Source: Hirudo medicinalis (lineage: Eukaryota > Annelida > Clitellata > Hirudinida > Hirudinidae). Taken from it: a stretch of 64,000 nucleotides of DNA. The stretch is from NCBI GenBank assembly GCA_011800805.1, contig MPNW01000038.1, forward strand, positions 151,475 through 215,474. Reading direction: 5' to 3'. The notes beneath the pieces are model-generated. The model was not told where the DNA came from and ran no database searches. It saw nothing but the letters and a program-made list of their open reading frames with translations. Positions 1 through 13,199 of this stretch are shown here, one piece after another (the first letter of the stretch is position 1; every line of letters begins with the position of its first letter). The translations under genes were made by a program, and so were the position numbers.

Positions 1-127
1 ATGCGATGCGATGCGATGCGATGCGATGCGATGCGATGCGATGCGATGCGATGCGATGCGATGCGATGCGATGCGATGCGATGCGATGCGATGCGATGCG
101 ATGCGATGCGATGCGATGCGATGCGAT
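1..127. repeat. (ATGCG)n pentanucleotide tandem repeat
   Basis: About 25 uninterrupted perfect copies of ATGCG start at the first base, so the array is probably cut by the window edge. The unit has no stop codon in any of the six frames, so it gives a spurious open frame reading M-R-C-D-A repeatedly. No gene is supported here. Confidence 0.97.
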
Positions 128-189
128 TAGAATTTTGTCAGATCCACAACACATCCGAATATGTCTGGTAGTTCTTAGAGTTGGATAAA

Positions 190-790
190 TAAAAAAAAAG
201 AATGAAGATTATTACATATTTCATTTCCTAAATAATCTAATGAATCTGTGGCTTTTTGTAAACATCTTAAAATAAAATTCGTCATTGCGGGAGATTAGTT
301 GGAATGTTGCGATAAAATTGATGAGCGGAAGAGCTCTCAACATAAAAATTTATTCAACTCATTAAATCCATTCAACTGCATCAACCTAAATTAATTCAAC
401 TTAACCAGTCATAATCAATTATGCCATTCCACAAATTCATTTTGAACGGAGACTGATATTATAAATATTAATATTTTAATCTAACGTAGACATCCATTTA
501 CATTTTATTAAGGGAGTTTTCATTTACCACATGTTGCAATTTGTCCCATTACTTTCTTCAGCAAATAAATTTTAATTGTGAAATTATTTATTATTGTTTA
601 CATTTTTTGTTTAATAATTCCAGTAACATCATCATATATTAAGGATAATTATTTTTAATATAAAACGCATATTATTTTCAACCGAGTGCAATTTTGTCAA
701 GGATCGGCGAACTTCAGTTTTAGTTGTGTTTTGCAGGGGAGCGTTGTGTCGCTTTAACGTTTGATTCTTTGCTTTGCTTGCATCAAAACA
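190..790. other. AT-rich intergenic DNA
   Basis: No exon, known repeat or RNA gene was recognised upstream of the MPC2 first exon. The stretch should contain the MPC2 promoter and 5' leader, but no specific element stands out. Confidence 0.5.
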
Positions 791-793
791 ATT

Positions 794-1700
794 ATGTCGA
801 TTCGAGCACTTATAGATCACCCAGCAGGTAGAAGTAATGTCATTGTTAATGAAATATGTGATTCTACATACAATCTTTTTATGAAGGACCGAAGACAGTA
901 TTTTTTTGGGCTCCATTAATGAAATGGGTAAATTTTTCAATATATTTTCAAGACAATAATATTTACTAGAAAACTTGCAAAAACTCGCTTCTAGGGCATT
1001 GTGATTGCTGGCTTGGGAGATTATGCCAGACCGGCTGACAAATTGAGCGTATACCAGTCAGCTGTACTTGCTGCAACAGGTTAAGAATGTTTCAAATTGT
1101 GGCTGGTTGACTGGTGCTAATTGAGTAAAATAATGTGTTTGAATAATTTATTAAGGGACAATATGGTCCAGATATTCCCTTGTCATTGTACCCAAGAATT
1201 ACAGCCTATTTGCTGTAAATCTATTCTTGGGTTTCACTGGATACTGGCAGCTAATTAGAATATACAAGTTAGTGTTTATTTTACTTTATTTCATTGGATG
1301 GTTTAGGCATTGTATAGTTGTGGTTTCACATCTAGTGTTAAGTTCATGCACTTGAATGCATTTCTAGATTTCCAAACTAAGAATGCAAAGAACAAATTTA
1401 AATGAACTGACTTGAAAAACAATTAAATTGAGATGCATGGTAAACATAAATTTAAAATGATAACTAATATTTACATGAATAATTTGGGGAGTAATGGATG
1501 ATTGATTCTATGTTTTTCATCTCACAGTTCACATATTTCTTGGTGATTGTGAAATTCAAAATGTCTGACCAAGTTTTAGTCTAGACATGTTTTGCTCTTG
1601 AAATTGCTGGTAATCACCGATCATAATGTTGCTCAATGTAATTTGTTTGAAATTTTATCTCAGATATCAGAAGGAGTTGCAAAGCAAGGATGAACAGTGA
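794..1700 (+). CDS. MPC2: Mitochondrial pyruvate carrier 2 (MPC2), 5 exons
   Basis: Subunit of the inner-mitochondrial-membrane pyruvate carrier, which pairs with MPC1 to import pyruvate. Exons: 794-827, 887-927, 995-1079, 1156-1267, 1664-1700. All junctions are GT-AG with matching phases, giving 102 residues. Family landmarks seen in order: HPAGPKTVFFWAPLMKW, ARPADKLS, then IWSRYSLVIVPKNYSLFAVN, the signature MPC2 block, followed by a last hydrophobic helix and a short polar tail (YQKELQSKDEQ). The protein is about 25 residues shorter than vertebrate MPC2 at the N-terminus. The ATG at 794 is the first in frame after a stop at 755-757, so either the leader is genuinely short or an upstream exon is missing. 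An AATAAA at 1883-1888 fits the 3' end. Confidence 0.93.
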
Positions 1701-1882
1701 TGTTCATGGATCAGGTGTTGCTTTGATTACTTAATATTATTGGTTTAGTATTAGTTTAACTTTCTGAGATTTAGAAGCTGTTAGACCTGAAATATTGTCA
1801 ACAATGTTTTGCACATGTCATACGATGATGTTTACATTTTTGAACCATGTTTTTAATTTTCAAGCTGCTAGTGTGGTGTGTT

Positions 1883-1888
1883 AATAAA
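1883..1888 (+). terminator. Polyadenylation signal (AATAAA) for MPC2
   Basis: Canonical hexamer about 180 bases after the MPC2 stop codon on the same strand. Confidence 0.5.
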
Positions 1889-2655
1889 GGCCAAGCCAAA
1901 ACCAAGGACTATGACCTCTTCTTTTGAACTTTGGTCTCCTCACTTGTACTTAAAAATAAATTTCAAACTTCCCAGAATGATCTGAAGAAAGTATGATTTC
2001 AGTTTTTGGGGATTAATAAATAATTTGGTCATAAGGAAATAGTTAAGTTCAAACCTTGTTTCAGTTCTTGAAAAGCATTGTATTGTTCTTGATATCTCAC
2101 GAGCAGAGGGATTGTGTACAAGTAATTGATTTGTAAAGATATTTGTTCTTCGTTATTTTGCTTATTTGTAGTGATAATTTTAAACTTGTTTACCCATCTC
2201 TATAACATTCTGAGAACATCTTTATTTTAAAAATATTTATTTATTTTTTTTTGCATAAAAAATGTGGAAATGATCAGAAAAAGGATGAGAATAAAATATT
2301 GTAATTAAGGTTATAGTCGATGAAAGTAGGTTCAACTCCTCCATTGAAGATGTGAAGAGTAGCAAGTGCTTGTCTCCTTTGTCTGATTTTAATATTCTTT
2401 TATTTGCCATCGACTTGTGTGAATAAATCCGGGAATAAAAGTGGTACGTAATAAATTGCTGCTCCAGTAAAAAATATTGTCAGTATTTTGATACTCTGCC
2501 TCGGAGCCTACAGACAGGGACCCTTAGAGGAGTTACACGTCTTCAAACCGTATGATTTGGGCCCAGGGCTTCTGGTTTGCAGGGGTGGGTAATTATCCTG
2601 TGATCAGCCATATTTCCCTAGCTGGTTTTATTTTCCATAACCAGTGTTACCTTCG

Positions 2656-2872
2656 CATATGGGAGGCTCCCGTTGGCCTGCTTATGCCGATCGTTACCGC
2701 CTGGGCTGGAGCGACTCTGAAAGCCTTCATTGACTTTAATGTGTCACTTACTGAACTGCTTGGAAGCTAGCAAACTTTGACTACATGTATGCGAGGCTCT
2801 ATTTGGCCTCCTTGTGTCGATCATGTCCACTCAGTTGCCAGTTACAATGGCTATGAAAGCTCTCGGTGGCTT
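2656..2872 (+). repeat. Degenerate tandem pair of about 100-bp units
   Basis: Two diverged copies, roughly 2656-2740 and 2787-2872, share the pattern tatg-gaggctc-ttggcct-cttgtg-cgatc followed by ctatgaaagc. The unit is richer in G+C than its surroundings. It resembles the remains of a dispersed repeat; the short open frame across it (2552-2770) is not recognised as protein. Confidence 0.35.
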
Positions 2873-3249
2873 CTTCATGCCGTGTTATAATGGATGCAAA
2901 GTGTGGCTTATGTTTTCTTTGTAGTGGTAGTCGGAATCGACAGGGGACTCCGGTCTAAAATTAGCCGGGGAATGGCGTAACTCATGCATAAGAGCGTTAA
3001 ACAGTTTTTTTGGGAAATGCGAACGTTTATTCCAAATCAGAATCCATGTTATCGTAAAAGTTATTTGGTGAAATGAAATCATCAGGTACTTGGGGCAACG
3101 ATGTGGAGTGACACACTGCTCTTAATTTGAACTTATGAAACAGTAGTGTTCGGCTTCCGCCATCATCGGAACCCCTGTTTTAACAACGTAAACGTAAATG
3201 TGGTACTTGATTTCGATCTGGTGCCTCACTCCATGGTCACATACATATA

Positions 3250-3904
3250 CAGTGCGTTGCATAAATATGGCCCAGTTACGTGTTTTGACGATAACTTTTA
3301 ATGTACAGAATTTTCATAGGCCATTTTTTCGTACAGTGTACTGAAACACATTCGATTTACATACTTATCAATTTTGTTGAACTCAGACAAATATTTCGTG
3401 CGAATTCCGAGAAAAACTGTAAATACCAAAAATTACGTGTAGGAACAAGAAACACTAGGGAGCACACATTTTCATATTTATTAAAATCAAACCTTTAAAT
3501 TATTGTTTATATGAAAGTCAATAATGTTTTTTATCTCCTTTCTTAATAATTAACTTTTGAACTCTATTTTTTAATGAAACCAGGAAAGGTTTCAAGCTCT
3601 TTTCATCCAGTTTCTTCCAGGCCTTATTCCTGAACACTGAAATATTGCTTCCCATTGGAGTATACTTGGACAGGAAGAGGCCCCATGCTCAGCAGCGAAA
3701 ACCTCGAAAAACAACATCAAAGGCATTTATCGATGAAATCCCACTAATATTCAAATTTTACTGCTAAAGTTTATTATATATTAATTAAATACGATTTTGT
3801 GAATGATATAAATGATATTTGGGTAAAAAATCAGCAGTAATTTAATAGGTAACTGTTCAAATTGTGTGATTCTTGAACCTGGGCCAAATTTATGCAAAGC
3901 ACTG
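3250..3904 (-). mobile_element. Tc1/mariner-type transposon remnant with terminal inverted repeats
   Basis: Terminal inverted repeats at 3250-3275 (CAGTGCGTTGCATAAATATG...) and 3879-3904 match at 24 of 26 positions. The left end follows a TA, the target site of this superfamily; the right flank is TG rather than TA. On the minus strand (about 3510-3700) is the broken C-terminus of a Tc1-like transposase, recognisable as AWKKLDEKSLKPF followed by a basic tail. At 655 bp it is internally deleted and non-autonomous. Related transposase fragments lie near 39.7-40.4 kb and 54.2-54.5 kb. Confidence 0.85.
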
Positions 3905-4342
3905 TGCTGTCGTGGGGGCCGCACACAACAACTAGTTGCAGTCATTTGTTAACATTTACTGAAGAATAATTTAATTAATTAAAGTTATAGACATACAATG
4001 TGCATACAAATGTTTTAGCAGCATTCATGAATGCAAAGTAATGAAGTAGTTTGAGAAAAAAATTTTAAGCGGCAACGCATACTTGATGTTGGTAAAATGT
4101 ATAAAAGTTACATCAGTTCGAAAGTGAACATTTATTTGCTACTACATTAACATTAATGTTTTGTCTTGAGGCTCGACACCCCTTTCTGCTGACAATTTTT
4201 GGTGTGTCTGGTTAAAATGTCTCTGCAGTTCCGACTTTGATTAGAGATGACATGTGTCAGCCTTGTTCACTGAGAAGTTTTTGCAGGAAGGTATGAAAAG
4301 AAACCATGTATCCCCACTTCAAGTTACTTTGCTCTGAGTTCA

Positions 4343-4450
4343 TTGTTAGAAACCCAGCCTGCATTGCCGCAAGCGCCCTTGGTAAGGGGCGCTATATAAA
4401 TGGTTAACAAAAGGCGCCTCTGACGCTGTGCATACGGTGCTATAAATGAA
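4343..4450 (+). repeat. SINE-like element, copy 1
   Basis: Contains the family core: AACCCAGCCTGCA, a CCCTTG-GGGG stem-like pair and GGCGCTATATAAATGGTTAAC. The same core recurs near 17.3, 38.1, 54.8 and 54.97 kb, so this is a dispersed short repeat. It encodes no protein. Confidence 0.7.
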
Positions 4451-6280
4451 CTACATTTACATTTACACATTTTTAAGTTTTTGACCCGCTACAGCTCCAG
4501 GGACCTCCGAACTGGCCCACTGGTCTAAAAGTTTGCCAACCTCTAAAGAATGTAATTTCACTACAATTAACACATATTGTTTTAGATGTAGTTCGCAATT
4601 GCATTAATTTTATAAACAGACGGGAGAAATACATCAAAATTAATTTTTAACCAGTGGTAGCGTGAGCATTGGCTGACACAATTTAGCCCATCATAATAAC
4701 AACATAAAAATAATTGAAAGGACATTTCTGGAATTTGTATCGTTAATACATTTATGGTTCAACGCACCTAGATTAAGCTTTATGTTAAGGAAGATTTGGA
4801 GTGGATCTTCCAATGACGCTTTAAAAATAAGCAAATTACAGATTTTGTTTTGAAGAGAGTATTAAAATCACATTGGAAACATTCTAAATTGGGTTGATAT
4901 ATAGAGCAATAATGCCTACTTAAGATGGAGGCTTCGCAAGGATTTCCTGTTTTATTGAGTCAAACTGCATGTGGTGCTCCGTGTCCAAGGAAATTTAAAA
5001 GGTTTCTGAGTGCACTACTTCGACAAGCTGATCGAATATCCTTATTTAAATTCAACGTAATTTAAATGTTGCGTTAGGCTTAACCTCTTGCGAATAATTG
5101 ACGGAGAGATTTCATGAAGCTTGTTAATGGTCCTTGAACTACAAGCAGGAGTATCTCGAACTTATAATCTTTGCACTCGGCCAATAGGTTGAATGGGCTC
5201 AACTTTAAAGTTAAGCTTAGAATTAACTGGAAATTCATGAGTCATTCCAACTTTTAATTTGCTGCCCACTATTTTGTTGCTGTGTTTTTTTGTTTAGTCA
5301 CGTTATTCCATTGGTGTCGGAGAAGATTCATTCGTTCATTCTTTACCAGTAAGAAAAAGGAATCAATCAATTCTTTTTAGTCGTTTCAGTCTTGTTAAGA
5401 GCAAACAAAAAGAATTTAATGAAGTGCCATTTTTATGCAATTAGGTGATTTTTTATTAAGAACTTAAAGGTTGTGTGAGTACATTTTCAAGAGTGCAGAC
5501 AAAGTTGCTAGTAAACAATTTATAAATAGCCATTAATCCCTTTGGAAATTAGGTTGATAATTTACTTATTATAAGCACTACTTATGAAAACTATCGGTTT
5601 CAATTTGAAATATAATTACGAAGGCCTTAATGACATGTTATTATCAATTTAAGCCCAACTAAATAATATTGAATATGAGGTGCCACATAAATGTTCAAAA
5701 GTTTGAAGAAAAGCAAAAATAATATTACATACCATCTTCTTATATTATAGATATGAACCAATACCTAGTATTAGTTGCGTAAAAAATATTAGTTGAAATT
5801 CTTTACCGCCATTTTTTATTCAATTTAAATGCCTCGTGTAATTTAAAAACTGAAGTGCAAACAACGTTTTTTAATACAAAAAAACCTAAACTGGGTCGAC
5901 TTCCCTTGAGGCGAAATTTGCAAGCGCAAATCGAGAGAATTTTTAAAAAAATTTCCTCAAAAGAGGATTATTCCATAGGACTGAGTACAAATCGCTACTT
6001 CACTCTTGTTTCACGCTGATCAGCACCACGTCCCAAATAAAGAGGCATTATCCTCGCTCATAAATAACACCTCCACGGTGCTACAAAAGGGCTACAATAA
6101 CTTATCATGTTTTTGCGAGATCAGAAAAATTGATTATCGTCTGACACTTACAAAACACATAAAAGAGGACTGCCAATCATACCTAATGACTTTTGACTGA
6201 AGCAGTGACACTGACGGATGTGAGACCTCCGTGTCAACGTAAGGACACAAAGAATATGTAAGACTGTGATAAAAATGTAG
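4451..6280. other. Intergenic, nothing recognised
   Basis: AT-rich sequence with scattered short open frames, for example 6006-6200 (64 residues), none with recognisable motifs or plausible splice partners. Confidence 0.4.
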
Positions 6281-6285
6281 TAATA

Positions 6286-6362
6286 ACAACAATCGTAACA
6301 ATACTAATAATAGTAACAACAACAATAATAATAATGATACTAACAACAAAGACAACAAGAAT
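6286..6362. repeat. AAC/AAT-type imperfect microsatellite
   Basis: Imperfect trinucleotide run of AAC, AAT and AGT units. It produces a poly-leucine open frame on the minus strand (6134-6358) that should not be taken as a gene. Confidence 0.85.
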
Positions 6363-8430
6363 TAAAGGTTTGAAAAATCACTGCCCATCATCGCCTACAT
6401 TAAAACTCTTATTAAGTCTCACGAGAAGCAGCCGGTGAAATCAATCATATCTGGAAAATTGGATCGAGAAAACAGATATAACATCCAGAGCATGCTGCTG
6501 ATTCATTCCCATGGAAATAAGTTAATGAACGCTAAACTAGATCGCGCAAGAGGCAATTGTGCTTTCGGGTTAAGAGTTATTACTCTGCCTTGTTCTCAGT
6601 TGCGAACCTAGTGTTCCATTTAAACAAGTTATAAATGTGTCTATCATCAATTAGATATTTCCACCCAATTGAATTGAATGATGAAGCTTTTCTCTGGTTG
6701 AAGTCTCAAAAATTGCCGCCTTCATCACTTCCTCTGGGGTACGCAGGTGCACGACGCTCTCCAGTGCCAATATTTAAATCACTGAGACAATATAAATATA
6801 ACGCCGAGTTGAGATTTCGAGTGGGATCGTGTTACAGTCAATAAATAAGTTTTTATTGCCGACCAAAATACGGAACTTTATAATGCACGAGATTCACATA
6901 GGGTCTCCCCTTTTAAACCTAGCCACCTTTGAAAGCTCAGGTTGAATACAACTCAAGCAGCACACGCTGACCACTCGTTTATTAGAAAACAATTAACAAC
7001 TTTCGGAAGGACTACTCCGATCATAAAAATATTAAAACAAACCACCAAAGCGCAATACTTAAATTACTAAAAGTTGACTATCAACGGACCATTTATCCTC
7101 TTCGATATGCGCTCAAAAACAAATCGATTCCAAGATAAAACAAAATGATTGCCGTGAAATTGGAAGACTTCATGGACATTTGAACATCAATTAAAAAGTA
7201 TTCAAGAACATTCAAAACCTGCGCGAACTAGCAACTCAAATAACAAGCAATAAATAATCTTAAAAGTTTTTCATTTAATTTCTATAAATTTTAAATTCAA
7301 TTTTCAGCATAAAACGTCTGAAACCTGCCGCCAATTAAAATGTTCACCTTTTCACATCATCAAGCATGCAATGATGATAAATTAACATCGTAAAGTCCAC
7401 AAAATCAAGAAACAAGTCTCAACAAGCAAATTCTCGCAGAATGGAACTTGGCGCACTCTGAGTTAAAAAATGTCAATGACAATTCGGTCGACCTGTTTTA
7501 AAACTGTAGTGAAGAATAAATTGGAAACATTAGCTAGAAAATAAATTGAACAAATTACGCGCACAATCATTGAAATGGCGACCTCAGAATTCCTGACTAG
7601 TTGAATATATTTCAATCAAACCGCTGTCAAACCTGATTCCAAATAACCACAAATATCACGACAAAAATATTTCAGTAAATATAGATACTTGAGCTGTCAA
7701 AGTGTTCATAAAATGAAAACTCTATACAAGTTTACAATTACAAGCCTTTCGCAAAACAACTACTAAAAACGTCTCTGCAAAAAACTGGACTGACATTTCG
7801 GAGGGCTGGCATCAAAGAACAAACAATAACTAATTGGTAGTTACATAATTATTAATTAACTGATGTTTAAATATAATCAAAAAATTAACAAAATCGACTT
7901 TACGGTCGCACAATGAATATGCAAGAACTATTTCAGAGCAGGCATGTAACAGGCTCTGCAAGGGTTTTGCTGAATTATTGAAAAAGTTTTTTAAGCAATT
8001 TAAAGAAAAAGTTCCTTAAATAAAGCTCAGAATGGCCATTATCTACAGAATAGCAATATTAACAACCAAACCCCCGCGCAAATCATGAAGTCAAGAAGTA
8101 ACCTCTGACAGACAACCTCAAAAGAGTGAATGATATTTACCATTTGAAGACTTCCATCATAATAACAACATTGATAACAAATTTTTCTGGGTCAAATAAA
8201 TCAGTAAAGTTTTTTTGTATTTTTTAAAGACTCTTTTCCATTAATAATAGCAATAATACGTTTGCCAATTATTAATGACTTGGAAATCAAGACCCATGCC
8301 TGAACGAAAACAGAAGCGCCTCAAATGAAAGGAGAGATAGCCTAAGAAACGATGGCGTTAAATAAATTCGGGATATATATTGCCAGCTTATAAGTTAAGG
8401 GCTAATTAAACTTGTACATCTTCAACTGCA
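6363..8430. other. Intergenic, probable TIS11 3' UTR at the right end
   Basis: No exons recognised. The right few hundred bases lie downstream of the minus-strand TIS11 stop codon and are probably its 3' UTR. The frame at 6635-6844 (69 residues) has no recognisable motif. Confidence 0.4.
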
Positions 8431-9957
8431 CTAAATCACGAGAGACCTGTTTGCCTCGAAGATTACATCCAACTGCAGGTCTGACCAGTGAAAATTCGGC
8501 GGAGAACCGGATGAAACCGAAGAAGATTCAAGAGAATGGGTCCTATCCCATCCAAAAATATGAGAAGGTCCTGACGACATCAGAGAAGGGCCAACATGGT
8601 CACTAGTGGCAAGGTTTCCAGGCATTTTCTCACAAACATTGGCATTCAGTTTCGACAACAGAAGGACTGTGTTCAATGTTTCCGATTCCAACTGCAAATT
8701 TTGTATCATCTGCAAAGTCTCCATCAATCTGTCCTCTAAGATATGTTGCTGAGATAACATGAGCTGATGTTGATGATGTTGTAACAAATGAAGTTCATGT
8801 TTCTGCTGCTCATCGTTAGTAAAACTTCTAGAATAAAAAGCAGACAAATCCAAGTCCTCCCCAAAACTTTCTCCACTCGATGTCCTTGACCTTGGTTGGT
8901 TTGGCCAAGAAAAACCTCTGCATTCAGAAGCCTTAAGAGGCGAGTTAGCATTGAGAGGTTGTGACTTTTCATCAAAATTTGCATGCTTTTTAATTTCATT
9001 TATCAACATTTCCACACCATCCATGCTCGGACCATCACAATGGAAGTCATCCAAAGGATGGAATGGCCCCATTCCTGGATCCATGTCCCACTTATCTGCG
9101 CGCAACTGATGAATTTGAGTATCGCAAGTCACTTTGTTATGGATTGGACCATCCACCCAATTCGCATACTCTGAGTTGGAACAAAGCGGGGAACTTTTAG
9201 CAAATGTCTTAACGCTTGGAAAACTTGAGACTGAGTTGGTTTTGAGGTCAGAGGTCTTGCCTGAAGTTAATTTATTCTTGGATCCTCTGTTTGAGGACTT
9301 TTTGGACTCCAAATTTCTTGCTGATAATTTCGAATTGCCTTGTTTCGCCCTTTCCAACTGAACTGCCGTCACAAGAAATGCAAGCAGCAATCGATCAGTT
9401 TCGCCATGAATAAAATGGCAGCGGCTGCCATAACTACAAAAGCCTCTCGTATGAAACTGACGACATGGGATGGTCTTATAGCGAGGATGACGGTCCAGTG
9501 GTCTCAGCTCTTGACAACCGTGCGCGAATTTGCAACGCAATCCATATTTGCATCGGCCCAGTTCTTCCCAGGATCGACACAATTCTGTCTTGAAGCGATC
9601 TGCATCTTCTGGCTCTGATTTTACTTTGACACTTTTGCTTCCAGTGACAAGGCTATCGACATTTGACAACTCGGGTGCAGTGCAAGTCAAAGCACTCACT
9701 GAAGTCATATTACAATGTCTCTTTGACTCTTTAACAGCCAAAATTCTATTTTCAACTGGAACAACTTGTTTCTTAGACTTTGGGGGCAATTCCATTTTCG
9801 ATCCACTGTTGGTGAGCGCTGCACAAATGCGCGCACTAGGTGCTTTGACCACGTGACGTTCGTTTAGCGAGGTCAAAGGACGTGATGGATGGACATTAGC
9901 ATCCAAGACCAGATGAGAAGAATGGAAGAGGTTTCGTCTGCCTTCCAAATGAGCCAT
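8431..9957 (-). CDS. Tis11: TIS11/ZFP36-family tandem CCCH zinc-finger protein
   Basis: Cytoplasmic/nuclear RNA-binding protein of the tristetraprolin family, which binds AU-rich elements and recruits deadenylases to speed mRNA decay. The 508-residue open frame carries two fingers with the family spacing C-x8-C-x5-C-x3-H: residues 127-146 (lead-in RFKTELC) and 165-184 (lead-in RYKTIPC), 18 residues apart as expected. A VKSE motif at 112-115 fits a sumoylation consensus. Beyond the fingers the chain is low complexity with an HQH/QQ-rich helical stretch near residue 400, longer than vertebrate members (about 330-490). The ATG lies directly after TTCTTTTTTAG, a good splice acceptor, so either a 5' exon (coding or not) exists upstream or the mRNA is trans-spliced. 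No upstream partner exon was identified. Confidence 0.9.
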   Translation of the reverse strand: MAHLEGRRNLFHSSHLVLDANVHPSRPLTSLNERHVVKAPSARICAALTNSGSKMELPPKSKKQVVPVENRILAVKESKRHCNMTSVSALTCTAPELSNVDSLVTGSKSVKVKSEPEDADRFKTELCRSWEELGRCKYGLRCKFAHGCQELRPLDRHPRYKTIPCRQFHTRGFCSYGSRCHFIHGETDRLLLAFLVTAVQLERAKQGNSKLSARNLESKKSSNRGSKNKLTSGKTSDLKTNSVSSFPSVKTFAKSSPLCSNSEYANWVDGPIHNKVTCDTQIHQLRADKWDMDPGMGPFHPLDDFHCDGPSMDGVEMLINEIKKHANFDEKSQPLNANSPLKASECRGFSWPNQPRSRTSSGESFGEDLDLSAFYSRSFTNDEQQKHELHLLQHHQHQLMLSQQHILEDRLMETLQMIQNLQLESETLNTVLLLSKLNANVCEKMPGNLATSDHVGPSLMSSGPSHIFGWDRTHSLESSSVSSGSPPNFHWSDLQLDVIFEANRSLVI

Positions 9958-12900
9958 CTAAAAAAGAAATTCTCGCATAAACGAAACATCGTTGATGATA
10001 TTCTCTTAATGATTTCCTGGCCACGATTGTACTTGCCCCTGAAGATAAACTATTTTGCACGAGTCAGAACATTGGGACAATCGGCCCAAAGATCGAACCT
10101 GGGGAATTTCATCATCACCTTGACTTCCTAACAAAGGCGCCAGAAACCGGCAACTTTCGCCAAAATTCGCGATATTCAATGGGTCAAAACCTTCAACTTT
10201 AGAACACACAATTAAAAAGGCAGAGAAACAATCGGGCCTGATCATGTTTTGACTTTTAAAAGCTATCTACACACGCACGATTTCGATTGAGGCCCAGAAA
10301 AATTTGATTCAAATTTTTAAATACGAGGCCCGCTTTTCGACTCTTGCTTAATGGTTTTCTTACTGCTATTATTAGATTCATTATTTCCATTGTTATTTAT
10401 TAATGTCATTGTTATTATTACACCCATTATTAAAATTAATATTATTAACGTCCAATTTCAAGTTTTCCTTACATCTGCTAAATGGCGTGTCTCGTAGTGC
10501 ATTCTGACGCAGACCATTTGCGATGCCGCATAAAAACATTGAAATTAATTCCAGTCTAACGAAGGCTGGAGTGCGTCCATTCGTCAATTGATTAAAAATA
10601 TCTCAATTCTCAGTCTCCACGCATTCCAAAGATTTAAACGCCGATAGGTTACGATAGTCTAGGAGTATTTATTATCTTATTCCAGCTTGTAAAAGATCTC
10701 ATTAGTAATTATCCTATGTACTCTTATTTTAAGACATTGTTTAAGAAACAATGAATCATGGTTTTTGTGTTTCATATACTTTTAAAACATTTGAAGTCCC
10801 TTAAACAACTGACAGTCAATTCTAATCGTCTCAGGAAACAATTTGATAACATTAATGACCAGTCACGATCACTAGTGATTACGTAATTGATAGGAATAGA
10901 CAATGTCACTGATTTGTTTAAAGTTAATATCTCTTAAGTTAATGTGTGATCATCACAGCTTAATGTAAACATCGATTAGCGTAAAGTTATTTTGGCTCGA
11001 ACCGGAACTTCATATCGCCAAAGATATGAAACAATTCTCAGGAAAAAATAAAGATTTGAAATAGAAATAATCTAACCTGAAATAAACTTCTTTATATCGA
11101 AGAAACTTCGCCTTGGAAACCAGGGCACAATAGGTGCATGCGTTTTAATTCTGTATTTCTCTCCTAACTCAGAAAGGGAGACTTGCCTTCCCTTCTAGAA
11201 ATTCTTATGGCTTGCCTTAAAGAAAAACCTGAAATTTAGGCGCCAATTCGACTCTTATTTATAGACAGATCCCGGGAGAAAGCAGTAAACACTGGACCAC
11301 GTTTTCAAGGAGAATATACCAAAGGCTTATGACGAAAATAAAGAGCAATTTATTTTACGGCAGCAAGAAATCGATAATTGAGAAATTAAATCAGGGCGCG
11401 ATAGAGGCCTCCTTACGTCAGAGAGCTTTCGTCCAATACATCGCTATATTTCTACTCACTTGGTCCTATGTAAAACGTCAGTTACCAAATCCACTTCCGC
11501 CAAGAACCTCCAGAAAAGCGAAATGCCTCCTAAAATAAAAATGTGAATCTCTGAATTAAAAAACGTGCTTTTCAGGTAAACCAGCTCCTACTGGCTCAAA
11601 TCTGGGACAATCAAAATTGGGTCGACCAATAGGAACGTACGTAGGCGGAGCGCCAACATAAAACTAGGTCAGTGTACAAGGCGGGAAAGTTATTTATTCT
11701 TAGCAGTTTTTTGATTGGTCCGTTTATAAGGTCAACACATGCAAGTGTACCATCACATTTTGCTTGGTCTAAGACGAATGAGTGAGGCAAATTGTCTTAG
11801 TTGTTTTAATTACTTGGGAATTAATTTTTAAACCACTTACAACCGCCCCATCAAAACACATCTGAAGAATGGCTTCACTAAATCCGAAGTTGTCTTTTTA
11901 GAATTTCGATCGCGAGGAAGCACGCTACGTCTTCTTTATTCGTGTAAAAGTTTATGAATATTTTAGAGACTATAATTTTCATTATGGCGTGCTCCATTTG
12001 CAGGCACATCGGTCAATTACAATAATCATCTTTGTGGTCCGAGTTACAATTGCTATCGACATTTATACAGACAATTTATTCGCAATGTGTTCATGTTGTA
12101 GCCCTGTTAGTGAATAGCACCAATACTAATTATTATTTGTAAGCTTATTTGATGTCGATTTAAACGTTAAAGTGAATTGCAATTCACGAACAATTCAATA
12201 ACTCGATATATAGAGTTCTACATAGGGGATTCATTTTATGAAAACTTTCCACGGCGAGACAGCAGGCATGAGAAATTAACAGTTAAAGAACAATTCCACC
12301 AAACAACTTAAAAACAACCTCGATTCGTCACAAGACGATATCAACTTTCATCGTTTTTGTACTCATATTTTTCCGTCTACCCCCCGATTCTTTTGTTATT
12401 TTTCACATCTCTGCCTCTTCATCGGGAATAGAATGTGGACCAGCTCTTTGTAAGTGTCTCCATAGGTCCAGTTGCCTTCGGTTTTCTCATGGAAAAGGCG
12501 TAAACACCGTGAGACAAAGGATTGTTTTCAACTTGGAAATGGTTAGTTATGTGTAAAGATGGTTATACAGCTCACAAACTTTCAGTGAGTCATTATTTTC
12601 GGGCCAGTTTTCCTGCAGAGTCCTGATTAAATTTGATTTAAAAAACACCATCGAGTTCTTGAGGCCGTTTTTGAAAATTTTGGAGACGACTCCCTTACTT
12701 TAAGACAACATTAACAATTGACCAGCTGATGCAAACTCTTGATCGATTCTAGAGGCTTTCACGAGTTAGATACGCCAATCAATTGCATCTCAACGCAATC
12801 TCACCATCTCAAGACAAAAGCACTCAAATGGCCGGAAAATAATGAAAAATATTTTTGACAGGCGAGAGGAGATGCTATCTGGCAAGGGCAGTGACATAAT

Positions 12901-13199
12901 TCATAAAAATGAACCAAACCCCCCCGTCCAATCCGACGAAAGTGGGTTATTAGAATGTGTGGATGAGTTCGAACGCTGTTCTCATTACGAAACTGGGTGA
13001 ATTCAAATGAAATGTGCTCGTACCACTCTCAGTTCATTCGTTTGGCTCCCTCGTCATCCACTTAGCAGCGGGATGAGAAATATATTTTCGTTGTCAAAAA
13101 CACACAAACAAACCCGACAGAGGCGGTTGGTTGTTATTCTAAAGAATCATTGTTACCATTGTCTGCATTACAATTCATTGTAACACCCACGCACACCGT
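9958..13199. other. Intergenic between TIS11 and DPH6
   Basis: No coding exon recognised on either strand. It should hold the TIS11 promoter/5' exon and the DPH6 3' UTR. Short open frames at 10006-10245(-), 10393-10587(-) and 11329-11538(+) lack motifs. Confidence 0.4.

Noticed and set aside
2552..2770. 72-residue plus-strand frame
   Set aside because: Overlaps a degenerate tandem repeat and shows no domain or splice signals.
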